Position numbers and translations under genes: made by a program. Below are positions 8,739 through 17,439 of a stretch of 64,000 nt of DNA, piece after piece (the stretch's first letter is position 1; each line of letters begins with the position of its first letter). The DNA is from Gilliamella sp. wkB308 (GTDB lineage Bacteria > Pseudomonadota > Gammaproteobacteria > Enterobacterales > Orbaceae), in contig NZ_LZGN01000038.1 in the NCBI RefSeq assembly GCF_001690185.1, forward strand, positions 186,001 to 250,000, written 5' to 3'. Below the pieces are notes generated by a model that ran no database searches, was not told the origin of the DNA, and was given only the letters and a program-made list of their open reading frames with translations.

Positions 8739-9878
8739 ATGTACAAGAAAAAGCTTGTTGATACTAATTTAGTTCATAAATCAGAAACAGAAGATGTACT
8801 TATTTATGAACCGAATATTGTATTAATTAATAAAATTGCAGAGAATGATTTTAATGATTTAATACTACATAATCCTGAGCAGGAGCACTTATTTAGATCT
8901 GTTTATAAACAGTGTAAATATAAAGATCAGTATGTGTATATACTCAGAACCCTACCATTAGAAATAGCAAAAGATGTCGCTTGTACACTCTTTTCTGATA
9001 TACAGTTATCTGAATTTTATGAAAAAGGTGATGATGAAACGCTAGAGTTGATTGGCTCTTTTATGCCTTTACATTTAGAAGAGATAATTAGAAGCAGGTT
9101 ATTACCAGATATTCTTTCAATTAGTGATAATGATAAGAAAACAATTTCTGCACTACAAAGTACGGCTACAGTTTATTCTTATCTCTTATTCAATGATACA
9201 AAAAATCAATATTTTTATAAAAAGAATCATGAACACGTTCCTGGAATGATGTTAATCGAGGCTGCGAGGCAGGCAGTATATGATTATGTTTATTCATTAT
9301 CCGGACATGTATTCAAAGATATTTCTATCTCGATATCGAGTCTCCATGTCGATTTCTTAAGTTATACAGTCTCGTCTTATCCAGTTGAATTACTATTTTC
9401 ACATAAAGATTATGTTCGTAGATATAAGCCCAAAACCATTGAAAAGAAAGCTTGGTTTTATCAAAGGGGTAAACTCACAGGAACGTTCTGTTTGATTGGC
9501 GGAATTATTCCCATGAGTATTTTCTCTCGTTTAAGAAATGAAAATTATTCTAAAACGCATGATTTTTATCCTTTTGATAAAAATATTTCGTTAAAAGTAT
9601 TGAGCGATAACGGCAATGAGTTAATTAAAAAAATAGTATCTCTAACCTTGAAGGGCGTTATAATTGAAGATTATGAAAACGATATTACAAATATTTCTAG
9701 TGTTATTCTACAAGATAAGTACGAGTTTTCAATAAAACAGTCTGAAGTAAAAGAAGCTAATAATAATTTGCATCATCTAATATTTAAAGATTTATCTAAA
9801 TCTCAATTACTGATATTAAATAATATGATAAATACTTCTTTTTTCCACCGCCCTATGTTTGCAGCATTGGATATTTGA
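8739..9878 (+). CDS. AfsA-type hotdog-domain protein (putative butenolide/gamma-butyrolactone-type synthase)
   Basis: The central region (about 140-240) carries EHVPGMMLIEAARQAVYDY at about 165-183, the signature I recognise from A-factor biosynthesis hotdog (AfsA) proteins. In Streptomyces, AfsA joins a beta-ketoacyl thioester to dihydroxyacetone phosphate, the committed step to gamma-butyrolactone signals. Residues 1-135 and 260-379 are unassigned; the C-terminal part (LTLKGVIIEDYEND) has a faint PilZ-like beta pattern. At about 379 residues it is longer than AfsA (about 300), and the HVPGM motif lies in the middle rather than in the last domain. Start chosen at 8739 because AAGGGA lies seven bases upstream; an ATG at 8733 abuts that site. 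The product chemistry is inference; a hotdog dehydratase or thioesterase is the alternative. Confidence 0.65.
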   Translation: MYKKKLVDTNLVHKSETEDVLIYEPNIVLINKIAENDFNDLILHNPEQEHLFRSVYKQCKYKDQYVYILRTLPLEIAKDVACTLFSDIQLSEFYEKGDDETLELIGSFMPLHLEEIIRSRLLPDILSISDNDKKTISALQSTATVYSYLLFNDTKNQYFYKKNHEHVPGMMLIEAARQAVYDYVYSLSGHVFKDISISISSLHVDFLSYTVSSYPVELLFSHKDYVRRYKPKTIEKKAWFYQRGKLTGTFCLIGGIIPMSIFSRLRNENYSKTHDFYPFDKNISLKVLSDNGNELIKKIVSLTLKGVIIEDYENDITNISSVILQDKYEFSIKQSEVKEANNNLHHLIFKDLSKSQLLILNNMINTSFFHRPMFAALDI

Positions 9879-9899
9879 TGAAGTGAGATAAAAACACAC

Positions 9900-11054
9900 A
9901 TGAATGATTTATACCTTCTGTCGTCTCTAAAACTGGCAAGCGGGATTTCAATTAAAAATAGACTATTTTTATCATCAATAGGGCTAGATTTAGCAACCCC
10001 TTCAGGCGAATGTTCTGGCGAATTAATCAATTTTTATAAAAAGATTATCGATGGCGGTGTGGGAATGCTCAAAATCGGTAATTCAACCGTATCACCATCC
10101 TCTCGTTTACATGAAAGAGGATTGGCTTTGTATGACTTAAAACATGCGCAAGCTTTAAAGCCTATATTTGAATATGCACAAGAAAAAAATACATTGGTCG
10201 TGGTTCAGCTTCAACATTATGGCGCTCAAGGTTCTTCAAAATATACTGGTTCTCCTCTTTTATCACCCAGCGGGCAATTTTGTCAAAAAATGAAAAAAAA
10301 ATTCCCAGAGGATAGAGTAATAGAAATGTCATTAAATGATATTGAAACTGTAATCGAAGAATTTGCTCATTCTGCATGGCTAGTTCAGCAGGCAGGCGGA
10401 AAAGCCATTCAAATTCAGGCCGCTAATGGGTATTTGATAAGTAGTTTTTTATCACCATATACCAATAAAAGGGTTGATGACTATGGTGGAAATCCTCAAA
10501 AGCGATCCCTTATACTAATGCAAATAATTAAGGCGATTCAACTTAAGACAAATAATGATTTAAGTATTTTTGTCCGTCTAGGAATTGATGATTGTTTTGA
10601 TAATGGGGAAGGACAAAAACCGGAATATTTACAAGAAGTAATTCATGATTTAGAACAATTAAATATTGACGGAATAGAATGTTCGATGTGTGTTGGAGAA
10701 ACATTTAATCGCTTTTTTAATGGTTATCATCAAGAAATTAAAGACCGAATTTTCTCTGGTGCAAGTATAATCAAGTCTTTTACAACCAAAATTCCTATCG
10801 GCTGTACGGGATTGGTCAGTTCAATAGCGGATGCTGAAGAATTACTCCAAAAATATAAAATTGACTATATAGGTATGTCGAGAGCACTGTTTGCCGATCC
10901 TAGGCTGTTACCCAAATTTTATGAAAAGAGTAAAGTGAATGCTTGTAGATTTGATGGCTTTTGTTTTCAAGATAAAAGCAATCCAAAACTAGACCAAGTT
11001 TATTGTTGTGTTAACCCCGATTATTTGAGAGATCCTCAAGTTAAATATGAGTAA
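9900..11054 (+). CDS. Old yellow enzyme family NADH:flavin oxidoreductase (ene-reductase)
   Basis: The 384-residue TIM barrel has the family's landmarks: ISIKNRLFLSS near residue 16, VVQLQHYGAQ at 101-110, AANGYLISSFLSP at 174-186, a KRVDDYGGNPQKR segment and a C-terminal GMSRALFADP flavin-phosphate motif. OYE enzymes reduce activated C=C bonds with FMN and NAD(P)H. The usual His-x-x-Asn/His substrate-binding pair is Gln173-x-x-Asn176 here. Near the C-terminus a C-x5-C and a CCVNP echo the Fe-S cysteines of 2-enoate reductases but do not complete the motif. Beside an AfsA-type gene it is the natural candidate to saturate a butenolide ring; that role is inference. Confidence 0.85.
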   Translation: MNDLYLLSSLKLASGISIKNRLFLSSIGLDLATPSGECSGELINFYKKIIDGGVGMLKIGNSTVSPSSRLHERGLALYDLKHAQALKPIFEYAQEKNTLVVVQLQHYGAQGSSKYTGSPLLSPSGQFCQKMKKKFPEDRVIEMSLNDIETVIEEFAHSAWLVQQAGGKAIQIQAANGYLISSFLSPYTNKRVDDYGGNPQKRSLILMQIIKAIQLKTNNDLSIFVRLGIDDCFDNGEGQKPEYLQEVIHDLEQLNIDGIECSMCVGETFNRFFNGYHQEIKDRIFSGASIIKSFTTKIPIGCTGLVSSIADAEELLQKYKIDYIGMSRALFADPRLLPKFYEKSKVNACRFDGFCFQDKSNPKLDQVYCCVNPDYLRDPQVKYE

Positions 11055-11059
11055 TTAAA

Positions 11060-11836
11060 ATGAAATATATCGATTTTGAAAATAAAAATATTGTTGTGAG
11101 TGGCGGCACAAATGGAATGGGACTTTATTTAGTACAGAGGCTCGTTGAATTAAAAGCAAATGTGATCGTGTTGGGACGAAACATTGATAAGCCCGAATTG
11201 AAAGAGTTAAGACGTAAATGTGATTTTTTTACATGTAATATAGCAAATATTGAAGAGGTTAATGACACTTTTGACCAGATTAAAAGTAAATATAATACCT
11301 TGCACTTTGCTGTCAATAATGCGGGGGTGACAGCTCCTTATAGCAATATATCAGAGCTTGATATTATCCAGTGGAAAAAAATTATTGATATTAATTTAAC
11401 AGGAACTGCACATTGTTTAAAGCGGGAAATTCAATTAATTTCTCAGAACAAAAATGGTGCGATCGTAAATGTCTCATCCTGTGCAGGGTTACAAGCGTTA
11501 AAAATGCAAGCTGCATATTCGGTAAGTAAAGCTGCGATAAATATGTTAACTCAAGTTGCTGCTATAGAATGTGCTATTGATCGTGATGATGCTCACTCAA
11601 TCCGTATTAACGCTGTAGCGCCTGGACCTATATTGGGTGGTATGAATAGTGAAGAAAATTTAGCAAAAAACCCTGAGAAAACACAAAGAAAATTATCAAT
11701 TACTGCTATGAAAAAGTTTGGTACCGCAGAAGAAGTTGCTAATAGTATTTTGTGGTTGTTAAGCCAACAATCATCATACACGACAGGTATTATATTACCT
11801 GTTGATGGTGGTTTCAGCTCGGGTAAATTTAATTAG
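11060..11836 (+). CDS. Short-chain dehydrogenase/reductase (FabG-like)
   Basis: This 258-residue classical SDR has SGGTNGMG near residue 15 for the nucleotide phosphate, NNAG at about 88, a catalytic Ser in VNVSSCAG, the Tyr-x3-Lys pair in AYSVSKAA near 155-160, and the INAVAPGPI and PVDGGFSSG ends of the fold. All catalytic residues are present, so it should be an active NAD(P)-dependent oxidoreductase. It starts five bases after the OYE stop. In the proposed pathway it would reduce the keto group left after condensation. Fatty-acid FabG is a less likely role given the operon. Confidence 0.85.
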   Translation: MKYIDFENKNIVVSGGTNGMGLYLVQRLVELKANVIVLGRNIDKPELKELRRKCDFFTCNIANIEEVNDTFDQIKSKYNTLHFAVNNAGVTAPYSNISELDIIQWKKIIDINLTGTAHCLKREIQLISQNKNGAIVNVSSCAGLQALKMQAAYSVSKAAINMLTQVAAIECAIDRDDAHSIRINAVAPGPILGGMNSEENLAKNPEKTQRKLSITAMKKFGTAEEVANSILWLLSQQSSYTTGIILPVDGGFSSGKFN

Positions 11837-11847
11837 AAGTTAAAACG

Positions 11848-12597
11848 ATGAAAAAAAATATTTTTATCTCAGGTGTAAGCAAGGGAATTGGTCGAGAACT
11901 TGCTCTTTATCATTTAAAACAAGGTGACAGTGTATATGGTATTTCTCGTACCCATTGCGATGAACTACAAGAATATGCGCATTTTCACTATCATAGCGTC
12001 GATTTGTCACAATCAAATAATATAATTGAACATTTAGAAGCGTTTTCTGCTTTAAAGCAAATTATGAAGATTGATCGTTTATATTTAAATGCGGGTTTAA
12101 TCCATAAAATAAGCAGGCTAGATAAACTGAGTGTTGATGATTTTAACTACGTTATGTCCGTAAATCTATTTTCTTACAAAGTATTATTGGATTTTTTTCT
12201 AAATAATGAAAAGATATCGTTAGAACAAATTATAATATCAAGTTCGATTGCAGGCGTTCGCCCGAGAGAAGGAATGTCTGTATATGCTGTATCTAAAGCG
12301 GCATTAAATATGATGATAAAAATATATGCACTCGAAAATCCACATTTATTTTTTGCAGTCATCGGATTGTGTCTTTTTGATTCAACTGTTTCTCGTGTGT
12401 TGGCTTTAGATAATCGAGATATAGACCAGTTTTTAGAACTAAAAAAGTTAACTGAACGTTTATCTAAAATCGAAGGCTATATAGTATCTGCCCAACAGCG
12501 AGCGCAAGAATTGATTTATGTTTTAAATAACATTGATAACTTTCACATCACATCTGGCGATTTCTTTGAGATACGAGACCTACTATGTGATATTTAG
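11848..12597 (+). CDS. Second short-chain dehydrogenase/reductase, divergent
   Basis: The 249-residue product has an SDR cofactor loop (SGVSKGIG, about residue 8), a LNAG motif near 79, a Ser-rich IIISSSIAG strand and the Tyr-x3-Lys pair in VYAVSKAAL near 148. The usual PG motif after the active site is replaced by IGLCLFDS, so cofactor or substrate binding may differ from the preceding SDR. It follows that gene by 11 bases. Having two dissimilar SDRs points to two separate reduction steps or to a heteromer. Confidence 0.8.
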   Translation: MKKNIFISGVSKGIGRELALYHLKQGDSVYGISRTHCDELQEYAHFHYHSVDLSQSNNIIEHLEAFSALKQIMKIDRLYLNAGLIHKISRLDKLSVDDFNYVMSVNLFSYKVLLDFFLNNEKISLEQIIISSSIAGVRPREGMSVYAVSKAALNMMIKIYALENPHLFFAVIGLCLFDSTVSRVLALDNRDIDQFLELKKLTERLSKIEGYIVSAQQRAQELIYVLNNIDNFHITSGDFFEIRDLLCDI

Positions 12598-12621
12598 TTT
12601 TTATTATACAAGGAGAATAAA

Positions 12622-12903
12622 GTGATAATTGTAGCTTTAAAATTTAAAAAACCAATGCCAGAAATCCTTGAAAAATTGGACGAACATAATGTATTTTTAG
12701 ATAATTATTTCGCTCAAAACAAGTTTTTGGCGTCAGGACTTTTAGAAGATAAAACGGGTGGTATAATTTTAGTAATGAGTGATTCGATTGAAGAGGTAAA
12801 AGATATTATGAAAAATGATCCTTTTTACGTTCATGATCTTGTAGATTTTGACTATACTTTCTTTCAGGCATCAAAATTGTCGCCTAGTCTATCGGTCAGA
12901 TAA
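12622..12903 (+). CDS. YCII-related small protein
   Basis: The 93-residue product starts at a GTG preceded by AGGAG at six bases. It matches the ferredoxin-like YCII pattern: an N-terminal strand MIIVALKF, a helix with a His at about 22, a GGIILVMSD strand, and the conserved NDPFYVHDL segment near 67-75 that carries the family's Asp. YCII proteins are small cytoplasmic enzymes or accessory proteins of varied activity, some acting on lactones or chlorinated substrates. It is the last gene of the AfsA-type operon; lactone handling would fit but is speculative. Confidence 0.7.
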   Translation: MIIVALKFKKPMPEILEKLDEHNVFLDNYFAQNKFLASGLLEDKTGGIILVMSDSIEEVKDIMKNDPFYVHDLVDFDYTFFQASKLSPSLSVR

Positions 12904-13501
12904 ATTAAGTAGTGCTCTAACCCATAACTTAATATGTTAAGTTTATGGGATAGATCTCGATTTTCTTTTATTATTGATTATATCGAATCAGTTTATGAAG
13001 CTTTTATCTTATGGCGCTTTTTGAAAATCATATAATTTGGGATTTTAATGTGTCTTAATTTTCTTCGTATCTTTACACTGCGGTTTACCTAGCCAACAAA
13101 ACTAAAAGTGCAAACGTTAATCTGACTTGATTCAGTCTCTAATTCTCCAAACTGGGACTATTTTTTTAGTGTATATAACGGAAAATTCGCTTTCGCACAG
13201 TGAATCCCTAAATTCCTTAAACGATTTATACTCATATACTGTTGATAAAAGATAAAACCAAAAAAACAAAACAAAAAATAGAAAACCTCAAGCGGTCAAC
13301 TTACGAAAAACGCAGTGGAATCAGACTAAATTAGATAATGATTACCAAAGTACTAAATTTGAGAAAAGATGTACTTAATTAAATGATTATTGGTTATCTA
13401 TTTGAATGTATTTTAATGTCTTTGCTTGGAAATATAGAACAGACATAAAAATTTCATTTAGATAAATTGGATAGGCTATCGTATTTTTGAAGATAAATAT
13501 T
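12904..13501. other. Intergenic region between AfsA-type operon and tRNA-Gly
   Basis: About 600 bp without a credible gene. It begins with a hairpin described separately and continues with AT-rich DNA containing runs of A and T. I found no integrase, transposase fragment or second copy of the tRNA 3' end. Confidence 0.5.
12921..12949 (+). terminator. Terminator-like hairpin after the AfsA-type operon
   Basis: CCCATAACTTAA and TTAAGTTTATGGG can pair with a one-base bulge around a short loop, starting 18 bases after the last stop codon. The following T-rich stretch (TTTTCTTTTA) begins only about ten bases later, so it is a weak intrinsic terminator at best. Confidence 0.4.
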
Positions 13502-13577
13502 TGGAGCGGGAAACGAGGTTCGAACTCGCGACCTCAACCTTGGCAAGGTTGCGCTCTACCAACTGAGCTATTCCCGC
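13502..13577 (-). tRNA. tRNA-Gly (anticodon GCC)
   Basis: Read on the minus strand the 76-base sequence starts GCGGGAATAGCTCAG and folds into a full cloverleaf. The D arm is AGCTCAGTTGGTAGAGC, the anticodon loop TTGCCAA, the T arm has GTTCGAACC, and the 7-bp acceptor stem closes with an encoded CCA. Its 3' end faces the accessory region, a typical integration target position. Confidence 0.95.
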
Positions 13578-13649
13578 TTTTTGGAATTCTTCGTAAGAAG
13601 TGGTGAGCATTATACAAAAAATTTTTGAGGTCGCAAGATTTTTTTTTAA

Positions 13650-13907
13650 CTATTTTTTATTTTTCCAGCTAAGTGATTCAAAAAAACCAAAAATAAAAAG
13701 TCTAAGTGGTTTAAATTTGTCCTCTCGCTTTTCTTGGCTGGTCATCGTTGTATATAGAATCCAAGCTTGTAAACCATGTGTTAGCGCAAAAATAAGTAAT
13801 CCAACATAGGCAACAACGTTAGCTGGAGTGGGGTAGGGGTGGATTAAATTGACGAATAAAAATAGCCAAACTATAGAATAAAAAATCTTACCAAATAATA
13901 TGAACAT
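13650..13907 (-). CDS. yhhL: YhhL-like DUF1145 inner-membrane protein
   Basis: The 85-residue protein starts with a hydrophobic segment FILFGKIFYSIVWLFLF followed by NLIHPYPTP and a second membrane segment AYVGLLIFALTHGLQAWIL, the layout of DUF1145 proteins such as E. coli YhhL. The pairing with rsmD is the same as in enteric bacteria, which strengthens the call. The ATG overlaps the rsmD stop by one base (TGATG). Function unknown; two membrane helices and a basic C-terminal tail. Confidence 0.8.
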   Translation of the reverse strand: MFILFGKIFYSIVWLFLFVNLIHPYPTPANVVAYVGLLIFALTHGLQAWILYTTMTSQEKREDKFKPLRLFIFGFFESLSWKNKK

Positions 13908-14470
13908 CAAATTTCTTCTCGTATAAATAAATAACTATGAACTTGACCGGCGGTTTTTTCACGATGTAAATGCCAGTTATTCGGAATATAACTTAATACA
14001 TTGTGATCGATTTCCGTCTCAATGTAGAGGTAGGATGAGGCATTTAGCCAGTTATTTTTCTCAAGATAGTTTACCGTATCGGCAACCAGACCTTGATGAA
14101 AGGGGGGATCGATAAACACAATATCAAACTTTTTTGAGGCTGGTTTATTCAACCAATTTAAGGTGTCTGTATGGTAGATATCGATAGCGTTACTTGCTAT
14201 GAGCTGTTTATTTTTGTTGAGTTGGCTTGCAACTTGCTTGTCTTTTTCAAGTAACGTAACGCTTTTAGCCCCGCGTGAAGCAGCTTCGAACCCTAATGAA
14301 CCACTACCGGAAAAACAATCCAGACAGGTGCTGTCATGAATAACGGGCATTAGCCAGTTAAACAGTGTTTCTTTAATGCGATCTGTGGTCGGACGTAACC
14401 CTTGTTTGTCAAGTACAGCCAATTTACGTCCTCGCCATTTTCCGCCAATTATTCTGATTGAACCATTCAT
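13907..14470 (-). CDS. rsmD: 16S rRNA (guanine966-N2)-methyltransferase RsmD
   Basis: RsmD methylates G966 of 16S rRNA in the assembled 30S subunit using S-adenosylmethionine. The protein shows IRIIGGKWRGRKL near the start, GLRPTTDRIKETLFNWL, the SAM-binding DCFSGSGSLGFEA at about 54-66 and the catalytic DPPF motif near 122. Length (187 aa) is normal. The ATG at 14470 is preferred over 14476 because GAGG lies seven bases upstream of it. It is the first gene of a pair with yhhL and sits 13 bases after mrcA, so all three may be cotranscribed. Confidence 0.93.
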   Translation of the reverse strand: MNGSIRIIGGKWRGRKLAVLDKQGLRPTTDRIKETLFNWLMPVIHDSTCLDCFSGSGSLGFEAASRGAKSVTLLEKDKQVASQLNKNKQLIASNAIDIYHTDTLNWLNKPASKKFDIVFIDPPFHQGLVADTVNYLEKNNWLNASSYLYIETEIDHNVLSYIPNNWHLHREKTAGQVHSYLFIREEI

Positions 14471-14483
14471 TATCATACCTCAA

Positions 14484-17027
14484 TTAGAATAGTTCAGAAA
14501 TGTTACCGTCCGAATCTGTTGTTTCGGTACCGACTTCTTTAGTTGCATAACGGGTAGGCTCAGTGCCTTTAATAAAATATTCTGTCATGGTGTTTGCACC
14601 AGATTGTGGTAATAATCCTGTTTTTTGGTCGATTGTAACACTAATTACGTTTTCCGGTTGAACATCGGTAACAACAGGCACATCTTTTAAAGCTTCTTTC
14701 ATGTAGTCAACCCATATTGGATTGGCTGTATTGGCACCGCCTTCAGCACGGAAGGTTTTTCCTAATTCACGACGATGATCGTCAAAGCCCATCCATACAG
14801 TTGTGACGATATTGGCACCAAATCCAGAAAACCAAACATCTTTAGATGCATTGGTTGTTCCCGTTTTACCGCCTACATCTCGTCGACCTAAAGCTTTAAC
14901 ACGCCATGCCGTACCTTGCCAATCTGAACCACCAAATACCGTTGAACGTAATCCATCTTTCATGATAAATGCAATATCACTACTTAATGTATGCGGTGCA
15001 TAAATTGGTGTGATAGGCTTATTATTATTTTCATGATTAATTTCAATGTCAGGAATAATGATATTATCATCGGCTCTGAGATTCGCTTGTTCAGGCTCTT
15101 CACTGCCAGATTCATTGGTCGCATTTTCCACATCATTATTGGTTTGAGGTGTTGAGTTAGTAATAATGAGATCATCTTGACAATTGTGGCAAGCGATAAC
15201 AGGTTGATGTTGATAGATAATACTTTTATCACTCGTGTATTCAATCTTTTCGATTAGGTAAGGGGTAATTAAATAGCCGCCATTAACGATAACAGAATAC
15301 GCTCTTGCTACTTGTAAAGGCGTAAATGATGCAGAACCTAAAGCAAGCGATTCGTTATGCGAAATATTTTCTTTAGGAAAGCCAAATCGTTCTAAATAAG
15401 TGGCTGCATAATCGATTCCAACTGCACGTAAAGCACGTACCATCATGACATTTTTAGACATACCTAAACCAATACGTAGACGTAAAGGGCCTGCATATTG
15501 CGGTGGTGAGTTTTTGGGTTTCCAGGTCGTGCTGCCTGTTGTTCGAACAATTGGCGCATCATTAAGGAGTGTTGCCATTGTTAAGCCATGTTCTAACGTT
15601 GCAGTATAGATAAATGGCTTTATGTTTGAGCCTAATTGACGAAGTGCTTGTGTCGCACGGTTAAATTTACTGAGATTAAAATCAAAACCACCGACAATTG
15701 CTTTTATCGCACCATTTTCAGAATCCAATGAAACCAATGCCGCATTGACAGTGGGTAGTTGAGACAGTTCCCATAAGTCGTTAACTTTTCTCACCCAGAT
15801 AAGCTGGCCCGCTTTTAGCACGTCTGATACTTTATGTGGATAAGCGCCTTGTTTATTATCATTGATAAATGGTCTTGCCCATTTCATGCCATCGAACAAA
15901 ATCTCAACATGACTATTATCAGTTAAAACAATTGATGCTTGTTTATCCGTAGACTTCAGCACAACGGCTGGGCAAATTCCACTATAACAGGTGTATTTAT
16001 TTAATGTTTCGAGGATTTTTGAGTCATCCCAAGCGGTTTCATTTTCTTTCCATAAAATTTTATTAGCACCACGATAACCATGTCGTTTGTCGTAATCAAT
16101 GATCGATTTTTGTATTGATTCTGTTGCGGCAATTTGGTCTTGTTTTGAGATAGTTGTATAAACTTTATAACCGTCCGTATAGGCTTTTTCGCCAAATTTT
16201 TCAAACATAAATTGCCGTGCCATTTCAGCAATATAAGGAGCAGAAAAGGCGATCTGTGGAGAATGATAACTGACATTTAGAGGTTTTTTTATGGCTTCAT
16301 CATATTCCGCTTGCGTAATGTAGGATTGATCTAACATTCGTCCCAATACCCAGTTACGTCTTGTCAATGCTTTATTCGGATGCGAAATTGGATTATATGC
16401 AGAAGGCGCATTCGGAAGACCAGCCAATAAAGCAGCTTCATCTAAAGTTAATTGATCAGGTGTTTTACCAAAAAAGGTATAGGAAGCAGCCGCAACGCCA
16501 TAAGCTCGTGAACCAAAGTTTATCATGTTTAAGTAAAGTGCCATTATATCATCTTTGGACAGCTCTTTTTCCATGCGGATCGCTAAAATCATTTCTTTTA
16601 CTTTTCGAGAAATACTTTTTTCGGATGTTAAAAAGAAGTTTTTAGCAACTTGCTGAGTAATGGTACTTCCACCTTGTGAAAATCCTTTTTGTTTTAATCC
16701 AATATACATGGCGCGAACAATTCCAATTGGATCGATACCAAAGTGTTCATAAAATCGGGAATCTTCGGTTGCAATAACCGCATTAATAACCGTTTTAGGT
16801 ATTTCATCATATTTAAGAGGCGTACGTCGACGTTCACCAAAAATAGCAATTAACTCACCATCTTTACTGAGTACTTGTAACGGTGTTTGTAATTGCACAT
16901 CTTTTAGAGTAGCAACATCTGGTAGATCCTTTGAATAATAGGCGTAACCAGCTATACCGATGACTAAGCCACACAGTAAGCAACCAGCAAAAAATTTGAG
17001 AAAAAACTTTATTACTCTAACTAACAT
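14484..17027 (-). CDS. mrcA: Penicillin-binding protein 1A (bifunctional peptidoglycan glycosyltransferase/transpeptidase)
   Basis: PBP1A polymerises glycan strands and cross-links them in the periplasm. A membrane anchor lies at about 7-29. The glycosyltransferase domain carries EDSRFYEHFGIDP with the catalytic Glu, GGSTITQQVAKN and RKVKEMILA. The transpeptidase has SNIKPF (catalytic Ser), SKN and KTGTT. About 847 residues is the normal class size. A polar, Asn/Glu-rich insert lies at about 610-660 before the KTG motif, in a region that also varies in E. coli. An ATG at 17027 follows an in-frame GTG; either could start. Unlike E. coli it is followed by rsmD and lies well away from the hof operon. 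Confidence 0.95.
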   Translation of the reverse strand: MLVRVIKFFLKFFAGCLLCGLVIGIAGYAYYSKDLPDVATLKDVQLQTPLQVLSKDGELIAIFGERRRTPLKYDEIPKTVINAVIATEDSRFYEHFGIDPIGIVRAMYIGLKQKGFSQGGSTITQQVAKNFFLTSEKSISRKVKEMILAIRMEKELSKDDIMALYLNMINFGSRAYGVAAASYTFFGKTPDQLTLDEAALLAGLPNAPSAYNPISHPNKALTRRNWVLGRMLDQSYITQAEYDEAIKKPLNVSYHSPQIAFSAPYIAEMARQFMFEKFGEKAYTDGYKVYTTISKQDQIAATESIQKSIIDYDKRHGYRGANKILWKENETAWDDSKILETLNKYTCYSGICPAVVLKSTDKQASIVLTDNSHVEILFDGMKWARPFINDNKQGAYPHKVSDVLKAGQLIWVRKVNDLWELSQLPTVNAALVSLDSENGAIKAIVGGFDFNLSKFNRATQALRQLGSNIKPFIYTATLEHGLTMATLLNDAPIVRTTGSTTWKPKNSPPQYAGPLRLRIGLGMSKNVMMVRALRAVGIDYAATYLERFGFPKENISHNESLALGSASFTPLQVARAYSVIVNGGYLITPYLIEKIEYTSDKSIIYQHQPVIACHNCQDDLIITNSTPQTNNDVENATNESGSEEPEQANLRADDNIIIPDIEINHENNNKPITPIYAPHTLSSDIAFIMKDGLRSTVFGGSDWQGTAWRVKALGRRDVGGKTGTTNASKDVWFSGFGANIVTTVWMGFDDHRRELGKTFRAEGGANTANPIWVDYMKEALKDVPVVTDVQPENVISVTIDQKTGLLPQSGANTMTEYFIKGTEPTRYATKEVGTETTDSDGNISELF

Positions 17028-17439
17028 CACTAATCATTCCTACCTAATTGATTTAAGGTAAATTTGGAAATAATTAAAAAAACTCTATTTCCTGTAAGGT
17101 TTATAACTTTTTTTAGGTCGATGAGTATATACTAATTATAGTAAATTGCATAAGACAAAAAGTGATAAGTCCCTTTGTTCGTTTTCAATACTGAGCACTC
17201 AATTTAATCGAACAACAAAATAAAATACTCTTTCTAAAAATCTTTCAATCATCTTTCAATTGCACATTAAAAATTTGATCTTAGTGTATCTATCGTAATT
17301 TTGAAGTTAACCATTTTAATAAATAACGATTTATCGTATACGATTCTATGTGCGTGTTGTTTCACAATTATTGATTAATTCTAAAATATTTCTAGCAAAA
17401 TATGAGAAAGTTAGACGTTATTATTTTTGGATGATCATT
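17028..17439. other. Divergent intergenic region mrcA/ygfX
   Basis: About 410 bp that must carry promoters for both flanking genes. It is AT-rich; a TATACTAATTATAG stretch near 17128 could hold -10 elements, but no clear -35 accompanies it. No RNA gene or frame with a ribosome-binding site is apparent. Confidence 0.4.

Noticed and set aside
8560-8772. A 70-codon hydrophobic frame overlapping the DUF2867-like gene and the AfsA-type start
   Set aside because: It is a +1-frame shadow of the DUF2867-like gene; the hydrophobicity reflects T-rich codons.
9803-11781. Several minus-strand frames of 60-75 codons opposite the OYE and SDR genes
   Set aside because: They lie wholly within strongly supported genes on the other strand, lack ribosome-binding sites and have no recognisable protein features.
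13600-13809. A 69-codon plus-strand frame beside tRNA-Gly
   Set aside because: It runs antisense through most of yhhL, which is supported by family and operon context.
14984-15244. An 86-codon frame in another frame of mrcA
   Set aside because: It is Ile/Leu/Ser-rich low-quality translation of the linker region of PBP1A, whose correct frame is clear.
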